From the NCBI GenBank assembly GCA_034766995.1, contig CM068313.1:37639996-37703995 (forward strand): a DNA stretch of 64,000 nucleotides, in the 5' to 3' direction. The stretch's first letter is position 1. Each line of letters starts with the position of its first letter. Position numbers and translations under genes: made by a program. The notes under the pieces are model-generated. The model did no database searches and was not told where the DNA came from. It saw only the letters and a program-made list of their open reading frames with translations. The DNA is from Acanthacorydalis orientalis. Taxonomy: Eukaryota > Arthropoda > Insecta > Megaloptera > Corydalidae. Shown here piece by piece: positions 12,259-25,899 of this stretch.

Positions 12259-12495
12259 TTGAAAAAATCGTTTTATGTAAAAAGAAGTGAACTTCAAAAT
12301 GAAGACTTAATAACCTCTATGTTTACATTAGAACTAAAATTTAAAATTAATATAAAATGTATTGAATATCTGAGAAATTACATTATACATCCAATGAATA
12401 AAAAAGTATATGTTGATAATGCAGGTCGAATACGGTTTGAAATAATCATAAATTTTAGAAAGGAACCAAACTTGAATTCAGTAATGTTTGCGTAA
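12259..12495 (+). other. Unassigned 78-codon open frame, possible exon or gene fragment
   Basis: This frame has non-repetitive composition, with charged and hydrophobic residues alternating, unlike the Tyr-Ile frames elsewhere. It opens at TTG with an in-frame TGA just upstream (12256-12258), and the first ATG is at codon 22. The C-terminal half reads YLRNYII...YVDNAGRIRFEIIINF, with the spacing of part of a La motif (LARP-type winged helix: FLxxxM, DxxGxIPxxxIxxF). The resemblance is weak and rests on a few positions. No clean splice acceptor fits the frame. A chance frame in AT-rich DNA is at least as likely. Confidence 0.2.
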
Positions 12496-12630
12496 TGAGA
12501 AAAAAGATTTTTTAAAAAAAATAGATATTTTTAGAATGAAAAATTATGATATTTTGAATTAATAATATTTAATAACAGTACATTATTGATATACAAAAAA
12601 TCTGAATTAAATGATCTTTATATATAACAC

Positions 12631-12715
12631 TAGGGGGCTCTGCCCCTACTCGCTACGCTTGCCGAACCTCGTGAGACTACATCCCTCGCTCGTATTACAT
12701 ATTTGCTCAATATCG

Positions 12716-12764
<49 letters not shown>

Positions 12765-13010
12765 GTCCTATATAATCATTCTGGCTGCTGAATGCTAGTG
12801 AGTGCGTTCCTCTCGCAAGAGTATTGTGACATTGTGTTTTATAAAGCCGTAGATGTCATTACAGTTGTTATAATATCATAACTTTTCGTGTAATTTCGTG
12901 TGTCATCGTTAATAATAATTTAATGCAAAATTTCTACATGTTTTACTAAAATTTTTTGTAGATTTTTGAAATTTTACACGACATTTTTTTTATATATAGA
13001 TATGTAAAAT
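12631..13010. repeat. GC-headed dispersed repeat, copy C, interrupted by (TA)n
   Basis: The head GGGGGCTCTGCCCCTACTCG and CTACGCTTGCCGAACC match the head at 36.36 kb. The tail (GAGTGCGTTCCTCTCGCAAG through a T run to TATATATAGATATG) resembles the end of that copy. The middle section is missing and a (TA)n tract stands in its place. Confidence 0.5.
12719..12762. repeat. (TA)n microsatellite inside the GC-headed repeat
   Basis: About 44 bp of uninterrupted TA replacing the middle of the element. Confidence 0.95.
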
Positions 13011-13590
13011 CTCATTTCTTTTTTAAAAACATATCAAATAATATTTTGGGGTTGTGTATAATTTTGTATTCGAATAAATTTAATGTAGAATCAATTAAAG
13101 TTTACAACAATGTAGAGATTATAAGATAGTGTAACAGTTATAAGACCGATCTTGTAATTTTTTTAAATTTTTTTCCAAGAGAAAATTTTCATGTAAAGAT
13201 TTTGTAGTAACAAAATGTAAAAAATTCGATACTTAAAAGTATTTATATATTTTAAATATACTATCTGAAATTAATAAAAATTTACCTTTCAAAGTTAGTG
13301 TTGATAAATTCAAAAAAATGCCATTGCAATCGAAATCTCTTCTGAGTATACGTTATATCTGAATATAAACCATTATGTAAATCCACATTTTCTACAAGAA
13401 TTTTACAAGGTTCATTGGTAAATGTGCTCAGTAATCGATAAGCGTTTTTTAAGGTAAAATAATTCTTATCGTACAATAGAATGTTTTTATATTTACCAAT
13501 GTAATCTATATTATTTCATATTTACCAATCTATTATATACAGTTATCGGTTATTGTATACAATTATCACATTATGCACATTAACCGTCAC

Positions 13591-13594
<4 letters not shown>

Positions 13595-13621
<27 letters not shown>
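13595..13621. repeat. Short (TA)n microsatellite
   Basis: About 27 bp, preceded by TGTG. Confidence 0.9.
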
Positions 13622-13626
<5 letters not shown>

Positions 13627-14707
13627 TAATTCCATAAAATAAAAAGAACATTAACAAATGAAATAATAAAACAGATAATAAAGCAAACTTTTAATATCGT
13701 AATATAAAAGTATTATGTACTTTTATAATTCAAATATATTTTTCGAGTTCTGAAGCCCTTATTGGCATTTATTTTTTACATAATATATTAAAATTATATA
13801 TGGCATATAAAAGTAAAAGTTTCTTCAAATGAATGTGTAGAAATGTCTGTCTCCTCGCAAATCTTTTGGCTATAGATTTTCAACGAGTTTCACAAAACTT
13901 TCTCTCATCTTCGAATATATTTTTATTGCTGAATGATGGTTTTAGGTATCCATTGTTATCATTATTTACTGTATTTTATGTTTTCTCATAGTCAGTTTTT
14001 TTATAATTTATGTGTTTTTGTAAAATTTCTGAGAAAGAACAAACTTTCTACATTAGTTTTTTTTATATTTACTATATGTCTATTTTCTATTCTCTGTAAT
14101 TTTTGACTTTACAAAAATTCTTTTTTTAGACAGTTATTTAAATTAGTTTCCTGAAAGTTTTTGTAAATTTCCAACGTTTTAAAAGACTATAATAGTAGAG
14201 TATTAGATTTATTGTATGCTTAGAATACAATAGAATCTTTTACAAAAGAAAGAATTTAAGCGATGCTTAAAATAAAGAAATTTTTACAAAATTAGTTTTT
14301 GGAGTAATAGACAGATTAACATTTTTTATTGAGAGTTAATAATTTATTCAAATACCTGGTTGAATATTGAATTTTTATAATATATTTATACAATATATTA
14401 AAAAAAATTTTTTTAAATCACAATAGAATCTTGAATAGTCTTGACAGTTGCATTGTTCATTATACACTTTTGCATATTTATACAGTACTTAAAAATGTTT
14501 AAATAACTACAGATTCTGATATTCGTCATAGACATGCAGAATGTTTTATTAAAAAATACTAATGTCCTCCATGAAGTATTAAATATTATTTTTGCAATTT
14601 GAAAGATTTTCTTATTTCATTTATTTTAGAAGATTGTTCTTAAAAATGTGAAATATTTTTTTAATTGTGAATGCATATTTTAATATTTATTATCTCCATG
14701 ATGCATT

Positions 14708-14800
14708 CCTCTGATGATCTTCATTTTTTTAGATTATCTGAGTGTCTGTTGTCCATTACTAGTTTCAGCATATGTGCTTTCTTTAGATACATATTAGAGA

Positions 14801-14874
<74 letters not shown>

Positions 14875-14950
14875 TATGACACACGTGCCGAAACTTTTGG
14901 TGGAGAATAGATACTTAGATGATCTAAAAAGGTGAAAACTATTAGAACAA
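14708..14950. mobile_element. Foldback MITE with (TA)n loop, member 2
   Basis: The left arm, about 14708-14780 (TTTTAGATTATCTGAGTGTC ... TTTCAGCATATGTGC), is an imperfect inverted copy of the right arm, about 14878-14949 (GACACACGTGCCGAAAC ... AGATGATCTAAAAA). The loop is almost wholly a TA tract of about 65 bp. The arms match those of the element at 7150-7612, so the two are one family. No coding capacity is visible. Confidence 0.65.
14807..14871. repeat. (TA)32 microsatellite in foldback loop
   Basis: Uninterrupted TA between the two inverted arms. Confidence 0.95.
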
Positions 14951-16267
14951 CGAAATATTCTTTAATGAAGTTTGTTTACCATCTGCATCAAACATTACTA
15001 AATATTAGTCAATTATCTTGTATGCTAGACTTCAAGACTATCGAAATCAATTAATTGATTTTTACTGTATGAATTATAATGTCACAGGTGAAATATATAT
15101 CGTCAAATAATTGTCAGTACTCACTTTATTCTGTGACAATTATTCATTGACTTTTAAAATATGACCTTTAAAGATAAGTTGATTGGACGGCAATGACTTA
15201 TTGAATAACCTAGATCATCAGACTTCACGCTACTTGACTTCTTTCTATGAATGTATCTAAACCCTGTTGTATATAAGTAAATACCAAACAGGAATTTTCA
15301 TATTGACATCGATTTTCAAATATATGTAACAAAAATAAAAATTATTTGAAAAAATAAATATTGAATTACATTTTTTTACTTTAGAAAAATGCATTTAGGG
15401 AAACAAACCAAACACTTTGCTAAAAAAAAGAGATTTTCAAATTAAATATATTTTTTTTATTGAAATACAATACTGGCTTAAATAAAATATCTGAAAATCT
15501 TTACTGGGACTGTATATTTATATAAATCAAATAGATCTAAAGTTATTTTGATGTACAAGTATTTTTCATTTTTTTTTTTTGAAAGGAAAATACTTTTATT
15601 ATTTTCAATTTTAAAAGTTTGACTACTTTCGATGCAAATTTTTAAATAAAAATTAGAAATATTTATTTATAATAACATATCAGTTTATTACAACACAATC
15701 ATATAATTAGTTGCTTGTTTTTATGTCATTTCATTACTATTGTGTTATCTTCAAAGCGCAGAACGTTTTTAATATATAATATGTTATCATTGAAATAGTT
15801 GTAAAACAATTTCACTTCATTAATTTTTAATACATTTGAATGAAAAGTATTGTTTAAACATGTAAATCTTTATGGCAGAATTAAATCTTTTAAAATCAAT
15901 ACATTAATGTTACGAAGAGCAGTTTGGATACTTTTATGGAATATAAAAATATGTTAATGTAATAACATTAATAAAATGAGCATTTTTTACTAATTAGAAT
16001 TTCTATAATAATAAATTTTTAGATACAATTATTCTTACAAATGAAGAGATTTTATGGTTATGATGTAAAATTGTGTTAATTCATTTTCTTTACTATTCTA
16101 ATAAATTAATTGCTTCTTGTTTTTTGTTATTTTTTTAAAAAAATGTTAAATTATTTAAAAATGTTAATAATATAACAATGTAATTTCAGTATTGTGTTGT
16201 ATAAGTATTTATTATTTTTTTTATATAATAGTTATTGCATATAAACATTGATTTCATGCATAAATCT

Positions 16268-16288
16268 ATGTGTGTGTATGTATGTATG

Positions 16289-16329
<41 letters not shown>

Positions 16330-16330
16330 A
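16268..16330. repeat. (TG)n(TATG)n(TA)n compound microsatellite
   Basis: Grades from TG through TATG to TA, then back to TATG. Confidence 0.95.
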
Positions 16331-16749
16331 ATTTTTGTAAGTTGTAACCGAGATTGTATATCACTTTTGAATGATCCTAACAGAGACATCAATATATATA
16401 TTTTGTAGCGTTAAAAGGGTCATCCCCTGCAAAGAGGTAACATCAGGTAAAGTCGGTCCGCCATTGCAGAATAGATACATTGTAACATATTCTATGATTA
16501 TAAACGTCGTTCATACTTTCCCCGCATAAAAGGTCAAAGCAATAAAACTGCGACAGTAGGATAGAGAATATATTATTAAATTTGCTTGTGGCATCTTTGT
16601 ATTATATTGGCTTTCTATGTGTTTAAAATTACACAAATATTGAAAATGTTTTATGTGTTATGTAACGACTGTTTCGTTATTTGATGTATTTATTTCAGTT
16701 ATATATATATAATAACTGTTTTAGTTATATGTTTAATTAGGTAGTGTAT

Positions 16750-16771
16750 ATATGTGTAATATGTATATATG

Positions 16772-16807
<36 letters not shown>

Positions 16808-16845
16808 AATACACACACATGTATATATATATATACATATATATG
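16750..16845. repeat. (TA)n(CA)n(TA)n compound microsatellite
   Basis: TA with TG interruptions, a central CA run with AATACA, then TA again. Confidence 0.95.
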
Positions 16846-17329
16846 TTTTACACATGGAAAATAAATAGTATGGTACACATCACTAACATAATTTTTATAA
16901 ATGTCAGAAACTACATGTTTTCTATTACAGTAATGTCAAATAATGTTTTATCATAGATGTAAACGTATAAAGGTTATAAAAACTGCTTTTTTATTTTAAT
17001 AAATCTTTATTTTTTAAAAAAAATAATTGCCTATAACATGTTAACCGCAATAAATACTCCACTATTACTCTATTGATTATCTACTAAATTCTTTAACACT
17101 AAATTTTATTATATAGTAAGTATATACATATGTGATATTTGTGATCTTAATTTACGTGAAGATTACCTTTAAGAGGTCTTTAGTTTATAACTTTTCTGAA
17201 TCTAGACCGATTTCTATATAAAAATTCGGCGTGTAACAACTAGAAGTAAATTGACATAAAAATATAGAAATGTGTAAAAGAAAACAAAGTCGATAACAAT
17301 ATAAAAATATGAAATCATGAATCTTTGTA

Positions 17330-17330
17330 A

Positions 17331-17362
<32 letters not shown>

Positions 17363-17363
17363 G

Positions 17364-17432
<69 letters not shown>

Positions 17433-17477
17433 CATATTATATATATGTATATATGTATATATATATATCCATATATA
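17330..17477. repeat. Long interrupted (TA)n microsatellite
   Basis: About 148 bp of TA with regular TATG and TACA steps. It yields Tyr-Ile frames on both strands. Confidence 0.95.
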
Positions 17478-17752
17478 ATTAAAAGAATGAAAATTGCACC
17501 TATAATAGTGATGCTATCCTTTTCGAAACCAACTGTCGAAAAAAACCTACATTATAAACTATTTTAATATATTGTTTGAGAAGTAGATTTGGTATATATG
17601 TAAATTTTATATTTGATTTTTACAAAAAATATCTAAATTACGGAAAAAAAATGAAAAATTTGTCAATGTACTCAATTATAAAAATGATTAACTCTTTTTT
17701 TTAATAATTTTGCGGTTAAAATATTTATTTTCAAGCTTCTAATTTAAATCTA

Positions 17753-18332
17753 TTAGGTTGGTAGAAAAATAATTGCGATATTATGTTCTTCAAATTCATG
17801 TATATTTTTTCTTTTTTGATTTTCTTAACTGTTTTAAGTGATCCAGAATTGTTGAGTGACTAACTCTTAACTTTTGTACAAGCTCTCAAATTGTTGTGCG
17901 TGATTCTGATTCAACTAACGTCTTGATTTGTGGGTCGTTATGAACTGAAGAAGGACGCCAGCCACTTTCTTCATCTGCAAGGCTCTCGTCCACAGCACGA
18001 AACTTTTTGAAAACACCATTGGGCCGTATGTTTCTTAACAGCACCTACACTAAAAGCATCGTATAGTTTACGAGCAGTTTTTGCTGCTTTACCACGCGTT
18101 TTGAAATCATACAAAAAATTTCTTTTATTTGCTTCTTTTCCATCTTTAATTCAATTACCTAATTTGAAGCAAAATAAATAATAAAACTAAAGTCTATGTT
18201 ACCAAAATACAGACCGAAAAATGTCCTTTAAAATGATATTAATATGAACTCATCGAAAAAACACTTTCATTGAAGAAAATTGAAGTTAGAATTTAGAAAA
18301 CAAAAACCGTAATTATTTTTCTACCAACTTAA
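17753..18332 (-). mobile_element. Short mariner derivative keeping only the DNA-binding domain, copy 1
   Basis: The 580-bp element is bounded by TA dinucleotides, with ends TTAGGTTGGTAGAAAAATAA and, inverted, TTAAGTTGGTAGAAAAATAA. On the minus strand an ATG at 18143 opens MEKKQI, then YDFKTRGKAAKTARKLYDAF, then VHNDPQIKTLVESESRTTI and LRVSHSTILDHLKQLRKSKK. These are the two helix-turn-helix parts of a mariner transposase. Coding then stops and the other end of the element follows within about 60 bp: the catalytic domain and the linker with the WVPHEL motif are absent. One frame change and one stop (TGA) interrupt it. Three sister copies have the same architecture. A full mariner is about 1.3 kb, so this is a stable internally deleted form. 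Confidence 0.85.
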
Positions 18333-18612
18333 TAACTTTTCACTTTATTTAACATACAGATGCATTTAACATAATAAATGAAAATAATAATATAAAGAGG
18401 ACATACAATTATACTTTTTTAAAGATATTTATTATTTCTCTATTGTAAAAAATAAGGTTTGTTACCAATTAGGTAAAGAATCAAGTTCTCAGAAATGAAC
18501 AAACTTATGCAAAATATCAATAAAACAAGCTTGTTATGAATGTTAGTGTTTGTATGGAAATATATACGTGACTTAAAGTTCATGTGAATACTAACTTATT
18601 ATAAACATAAAT

Positions 18613-18628
18613 ACTCTCTCTTTCTCTG

Positions 18629-18714
<86 letters not shown>

Positions 18715-18716
18715 TA
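18613..18716. repeat. (CT)n(TA)n microsatellite
   Basis: A CT-rich lead-in (CTCTCTTTCTCTGTCTG), then about 84 bp of TA. Confidence 0.95.
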
Positions 18717-19799
18717 AATAAATAACTTTTAATATTCTTTTAATATTAATAAAATAAGTATCAAATCGATCATGTTTCTTCTAAAAGGTAGGGCAGAGCA
18801 CAGAACAAAAAAAATCACAAATAAAATATTCAAATAGATTTATCATTTGTTATAGAAAAATGAGTTAAATGAATCATGTACTATTTTTTTAATTTATTTG
18901 AATATTTTAGATTAAAATTTTAAATAAATTTAATATAAAAAAATATTGTGAGAAAAATGTGTGATGTTCCAAGTATTATTGTTATTGTGTGTATTAAAAG
19001 TTATAATCGATTAAAAATGTGAATATTTTATGAATAATTAAATGAAAATGTAGAGAAATAGATTTTAAAAACATTTTTGATATTTTTTCCTTTAGAAATG
19101 AGAAGTAATATAATTCCTAATTATTTATATTTTGCTCAACGAATGTGTTGTACAATTTTATATTGTAATATACAGGATGTTATAATATTTACAACATATT
19201 AAAAATAATAATAACGAATAGAAATAATTTCAAAATAAAACATTTTAAAGTCGTGTAAATACTTTGTATTATTAAACTATAATGTATTCTGTTTCTATCT
19301 CATATTTCGCTCTATTTTTATAATACATTATAATTTTAATACATTTTAAATATTATCATTTTATATTTAACGGAAAAAATATGGGAAATATTTTTATTCT
19401 CATATACTTTCCAATAACAAAGCATATGGATCTAAAAAATTCCTTTGTACGTAAAATGTACTGCGTTTGTGTTATTTCACAGTGTTATGTGTTCTTTTCA
19501 TAATTTAATTATGAAAATTAAAAAATACCAGAAAAATATTATAATTTGTCTTTCATTATAAATATTCTCGTATGAATAAAAAAATACCCAATTGATAAAA
19601 TTGTTTACCAGTAGCGTGTTGTGTCTACGTAATGAATGATGTGCATGATATGGAATAAAAAAAAATGTTGATATTCATATTTTACAATTAATGCGACCTT
19701 GTATTTCTTTCATAAGTATTACATTTCTCAAAAAAAATGTTTAATATTTATTTGACGAACGAGTTTTACACTATAATTGAATAATAAATTAAGTTGTCA

Positions 19800-20130
19800 G
19801 AGAAGAAAGTCACGGCATTGATATCAAATATTAGCTCCGTACTCAGTGGTGTTATTTTTAATGTGCGTGGGATTTGTAATTGACTTGACATTGTGTCCTC
19901 CAGAGAAGGTGTGTGAAGTCACACATGGAAGAACTTTGTTGTGGGAGAGAGAGTCGGACTATTCAACATGATGTGCGACCACACATACAATACAATACTA
20001 TATGTACACAATTGTGAACGACTGATTTATTCATTACAGCCGTTTCTTGGTATTTGTCCGTGTGCTTGTGAAGAATGTTAATTGAATGAGATGCTATTGA
20101 CACTATGTTGTGGTTGAAATTATAATTTGG
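19800..20130. other. Non-repetitive, less AT-rich stretch, no gene seen
   Basis: Composition is more balanced than the flanks, with GTGTGAAGTCACAC forming a perfect short palindrome near 19910. No long frame or known element is evident. It may be an old degraded insertion or a non-coding conserved segment. Confidence 0.3.
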
Positions 20131-20271
20131 TATTAGATCTGATGATCGATCTTGACAGAAATTTAAATCACATGTCGTATTAATATCTATAAGTAGATTT
20201 CGATTCGGTTTAAAACGTAATCCATTGATTTACTTATTGATTATTTTTTTCTTTCTTTCGTTTATTTGACG

Positions 20272-20278
<7 letters not shown>

Positions 20279-20339
<61 letters not shown>
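20279..20339. repeat. (TA)30 microsatellite
   Basis: Uninterrupted TA run of about 61 bp. Confidence 0.95.
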
Positions 20340-20340
<1 letters not shown>

Positions 20341-22663
20341 CCAACTTCAGATTTATATTAATTTTATTTTGAAATTTTATTCAGTATTTGATAAAATGTT
20401 TAAAACAATCAATGTTTTTTTTCTGAGAGATTATTATTTACATTACATTTAAATTTAATTATATATATTTATCCTATTTTATATCTTACAAATATGTATT
20501 ATTGTTACATTATTTACACAATTATTTCAATTGTTTATATATGAGTTATGTTCTTACACACATTTTATATTCTTTCATCTATTTTCTTAAACATTTTCTT
20601 AATATATATAGATTTTTGATAAATTCATCTTCTTTTTTCAACATTTATGTCCACACCATTATAACATTTATTAATTTCATATTTGTTAATTAACTCCTTC
20701 AACTCTTTTTTTATGATTAAATATATTTAACATTTATTTATCTAGTCTAAATATTGTTATTTTTTTTATTTCTTAATTCTGTATTTTTTATGTATTTTGA
20801 TTTATATCTATATTGATTTAGTGTTCGGAAAACGTTTAATAATATTTTATTATTTATGTTATTCTTCATTCTTTGATAACATTACTCTACTATTATTATT
20901 TTATTTTATTATTATTACAACTTCTATATTCAAAAAGTCCGTCATTTTCTATTGATAAGGCTTAAATTGTTTTTTCTCATTTCAATATCTAGAATTCGTT
21001 TTTATTTTTATTTCAACACATTTTTTTGCATTTCTTTCCTGTTATTTTCTTTTATTTTTAATGTTCAACTTTACTATTTTTGTATTAGTTAGTTTTTTTT
21101 AAAAAAATATTGTTATAATATTCTATACTTTTCTATCGATTTGTTAATTACAAATTTTGTTGTGTAAAATTTGTTAAATTTACAATTCTTTCTTTTCATC
21201 TTCATTGCTTCTTATTTGCCATTCATATGTCAACATGGTGATTATGAATGAATTTTTGAAACTGTGACCATTGTATCTTAAGTTCATTTTTATTAATATA
21301 AACTATGTTTTATAAAGATAGGTAATACTGTTAGATAGATGTAATTAAATATCAAAATTTTAAATTGTAGTTAAAAATTTATACTTTTTCAATAAAACAT
21401 GTAATTATATAAAAGTATGTTGATAAATGCATTTAATATTCTTAAATAAAGGGTATATTAATTGTAATTCAACACAATCTAATTACTTTTTAGATGTCTT
21501 TTTTTCATATATCTGTGTTAAGTATTAATGATTTTTTTTTATTTCATTGCTTAAAATGTAGTAATTAATCCATTTCAATGCATATCGAACTAGAATTATT
21601 TGTAATTATTCAACCTTTTATTGAAATGAATGCTGAAATGACATTTATTAATCTTGTATAATTACATTTGCCGACAATTGTAGTAAAATGCAGAAAATCT
21701 ATTTAAATTCATCAATTCTGTTAGGTAATAATTACTGGGTATGATTTGTGCAGGTATAGTTCCGTAAATCGACGTAAGCTGTCTGATAATTCAACATAGA
21801 AAAGATATACAGATCAATAAGTCATTTCAAATAGTTGATTTTGAAGTAAACTGAAGTTAAATAAATGAATTGTGATTTAAAATCAAACTTGATTTCAGAA
21901 AACATAAAAATCTGCTTAAAAAAAATTTAAATATTTAAAAAATAACTATGAATACTGAATGTAAATTGATGCAAAAAAATTGAATTATTTTAACACCATA
22001 TTAAAAACCATATTATGTTTTGAACACAAAAGTTATTATTTTTGTGTTTCATTACTATAAGAGGGTGTATAGTAATGAATATTGTATTTATTCTAAATAC
22101 TGGCCTCATAAATGTAATTATTAAATGACATCTTTCATAGAAATATTTGAGTTTAATTGATTTTTTTAATATAAATTTGGTTATAAAGCTTATTTGAAAT
22201 TATACATATAATATTTGATAGCCAATATGATTGTATGCTTTTTTTCTTGTAAAAATATTCTTTCATGTTTGTTTAGCTATGTATTTTCAAATATTTTGTT
22301 AAAATAACAATTATTTATATGTTAAAATTCATGCCAGAATAGATATTGATATTGACAAAAGGGAAAAAATATATTATTAGATTTATGAGACAAATAACTA
22401 GATGGCAACAACATGTATTCTTAAAAACGACAAACAATGTTTTCTGAAAAAGACCTTTTTTGAAAATGGGATCATTTCCCAGAAATTAATCAGTGCGATC
22501 AGAATACAATAAAAAGTATCTGTTATTATTATTCACTGATAATAAGTCGATATGATAATATGACAAAGCGTATATCATCTTAAATTATTAACATCTAAAA
22601 TGGCGGAACGAGTGGAAGTTATGCAGTAAAATTTTAGTAATTTATATTTAAGGGTTTAGATCA

Positions 22664-22664
<1 letters not shown>
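20340..22664. other. Gene-free AT-rich sequence
   Basis: From 20.4 to 21.2 kb the plus strand is strongly T- and C-rich, with repeated TTTATT/TTCTT runs. No frame, inverted ends or known repeat was found. The 63-codon frame at 20502 is hydrophobic only because of this T bias. Confidence 0.5.

Positions 22665-22665
<1 letters not shown>

Positions 22666-22725
<60 letters not shown>
22666..22725. repeat. (TA)30 microsatellite
   Basis: Uninterrupted TA run of about 60 bp. Confidence 0.95.
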
Positions 22726-22729
<4 letters not shown>

Positions 22730-23395
22730 TCATTAACACTTTAAGCACATTTATTTTATAAGTACTATGAAAAGAACCCTAATATCATGCAATACTGGAA
22801 ATTTTAAATAAAGTAACATTATTATAATTATTCGAATTGTGCATTGTTATTGGAAATTTAAATACATATATTTTCATTTGATTGCTAAAATTATTTTGCG
22901 ATAATGTATTAATTAATTTATAATAATTCTAAAAGTGTTAAATATCGTTACAATGATTAAACATTAATAAAAAACATTGAAAATTTTCATTTGAGATTAA
23001 AAGTATGTATTATTCAAAAAAATAAACTAAAAAAATATAATTTAGATTTAACTTAATAAAAGTAATACTTTATACGTTTGTTTTATTTTATACAAATGGA
23101 AAAAGATTTTTATAATGTTTTTTAAATTCGTTTTTGACGAATTTTATATCTTTGTGTCTCAGACTTGTAAAAAGTGTATATAAAATTATCTTTATTACAA
23201 AAAAAAACATGTTGATACAATTCTTTTCATTTATGCAGTATATATTTTAGAAAAGATTGATGGTTGTAAAAATAAGTGCTATTATTCAGTAACTTTGTTA
23301 TTCCTTTATTAACAGATGCAAAATTTTGGTTCAACCTACGTCAAGTTCTTTAAATATTTGTTATTTTTTTTAAAAAAAATATGGTTACTTTACAT

Positions 23396-23462
<67 letters not shown>
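23396..23462. repeat. (CA)n(TA)n microsatellite
   Basis: About 20 bp of CA, then about 47 bp of TA. Confidence 0.95.
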
Positions 23463-23465
<3 letters not shown>

Positions 23466-23903
23466 CAATTATAATACATTTTTATAGTATAGATGTGTAG
23501 AACGTTTTAGTAATCGTTAAGGAAAGCACACAGTTGAGTAAATATAGACACAATTAACAATATCTTATAAAAATACCACACGTTGATGATGCCGCGACCT
23601 CCCGCATGCAAAGATCCATAAAAGAAAGCAAATGCGGGATAAAGTGAGATGGTTATATATAAACTGAATGTTCCAGTCTACTCGAGTGTGAACTATTCTG
23701 TAAACACCGAAGGAGTAAGACGTTGCCAAGCATAAACACACATATACATTGGTAGACACACACGTACATAAAGTCACTTAAATATTATACTGGATTGAAT
23801 GTTATGTACAAACACAACCCTGAAGAACGAAGAATGCAACTAGCTCTTACCACTTTAAGTCTACACACACGCACCAAAATATACATGTTTATACATATAG
23901 CAT

Positions 23904-23919
23904 TGTGTGTGTGTGTGTA

Positions 23920-23992
<73 letters not shown>
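23904..23992. repeat. (GT)n and (TA)n microsatellite
   Basis: A short GT run (23904-23918) precedes about 68 bp of TA. Frames crossing it are not credible genes. Confidence 0.95.
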
Positions 23993-23995
<3 letters not shown>

Positions 23996-25232
23996 ACTGA
24001 TTATATTTATTTACATAAAAAGTGTACGAAAAGTATATTCATATTTATTTCCTTTTTGGTATCCATGTTTTATTTATAAATATTATTTACATAAAGGTTT
24101 CAGTTTCACCTTCCGGGAATAATATCAACAAGACTCAATTCCAAACTAATATCTTTAAAACAATTTCATATTTATAAAATAAAAAGAATACTATTAGTCC
24201 ATATGTTATAAATTTTAATAAAAATGTATTTAATTTATTTTTCTATAAACATAAAATATACTTATTTTTATCAAAATGCCTAAAAATACAATTTTTAATA
24301 GTAATAATAATAGCATCAGTGAAAAATATATAAATTATAATATAATATGACTAAATAAATAGGGTTATTCCTTATTTATAGTTAACATACGATTTTAAAT
24401 TGACAATGAACTGTAAAAATTGAGAGGGAATTGTTTATACATTTTATTTTTAGAATCGACGTAAAATTTTTGTTTCATATTATTTTAAAGATTATTTAAA
24501 ATAACTTACAAATATTCATTTTAATTGCGGGAAGTCATCTTTTCACTTACACAATGAATTTTTAAGTATTAATCTCACAAACCACAAAAAAATTTTCTGA
24601 TCCAAAATGTTCAATAATTAATTATTGATCACTGAATGATTACTTATACGTATTTCCATGACTTTACCATCAGCATCAGAGATCTAAGGTACACATTTCG
24701 ATTACAGAAAAATCTGATTTTTTCTACTAAAATATTTGAATAGCATGGTAGTTAAAATGCGCATGACCAATAATAAAAACCATCATTAATAAATTATATA
24801 TTTTTCAATATATACCTTTTTTGTGTTTGTGAATTGAATGATAAATTTATGAAAGTGAATTTAACCACAATGCCAGAAATAATGCCTTTGTTTACTTTAC
24901 TCTTGTTTATTTTTCATTAAATTAACACATTTTGTTATTTTGATGACATTCATAAATGATTTTTTTTTAATAATTTGACATTCTGGACATAATAAATAAT
25001 GAGAAAAATTCTATAGATGGTAAAAAAAAAATACTCAATAAAATGAGGAATGAAAACTATAAAATAATGTTTAATAATCTATTAAATAAAGTACGTTTAA
25101 ATTTTTAAACTTTAAAATAGGGAAATAGAAGCATAGCATATTTTTGAATATGAATGAATTAAATTAATGATTTTTACATTTTTTTTGTCTCCTTTTTTTA
25201 TCTTTCTATACATAGGTAGACACACAATACAA

Positions 25233-25234
<2 letters not shown>

Positions 25235-25272
<38 letters not shown>
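25235..25272. repeat. (TA)n microsatellite
   Basis: About 38 bp, preceded by ACATACA. Confidence 0.9.
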
Positions 25273-25274
<2 letters not shown>

Positions 25275-25679
25275 CTACTGTTTTTTTCTATCATTTTCTA
25301 TTCTTGCTTTATTTGAATTTTATTAGTTTCAAAAAAATTAAAATAAACAAATTATATTTAAATTATATTCAGAATGTGACTGTGTACAATTATCAAATTT
25401 AATACAGTTGATTAATCTAAAAATTACTTTAATTAATTCAGTATAAACAACATTTTTTCTTATTAATATCTAACTGAGAAGACAACATATTTAAATTTAT
25501 GGTAAACGTGTAAAAGTAAAATATTTATTTATAAAATATTTGTGACTATTTTTTTCGTGGCGGATAATATTCATTAAATATATTTTAATGAATATCAAAT
25601 GAATGGAACGGATTACAGTGAAATTCTTAGTAATTCTGTTTAGGTATTTCCTGTAATTAATTTTTATATTGCATGAATT

Positions 25680-25682
<3 letters not shown>

Positions 25683-25725
<43 letters not shown>
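25683..25725. repeat. (TA)n microsatellite
   Basis: Uninterrupted TA run of about 43 bp. Confidence 0.95.
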
Positions 25726-25729
<4 letters not shown>

Positions 25730-25806
25730 GTATAATAATCTTATACATCTACAAATAAAATCGTTTCGTAGAACTTTTATTTATATTAAATTTCCTTTTA
25801 TTTTCC

Positions 25807-25851
25807 TATATATATATATATCAATTTTTATCTGATATCTATCTGTCTCTC

Positions 25852-25887
<36 letters not shown>
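25807..25887. repeat. Two (TA)n runs with CT-rich spacer
   Basis: TA at 25807-25821 and 25856-25887, separated by ATCTATCTGTCTCTCTC-type sequence. Confidence 0.9.
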
Positions 25888-25890
<3 letters not shown>

Positions 25891-25899
25891 CAATATTTA

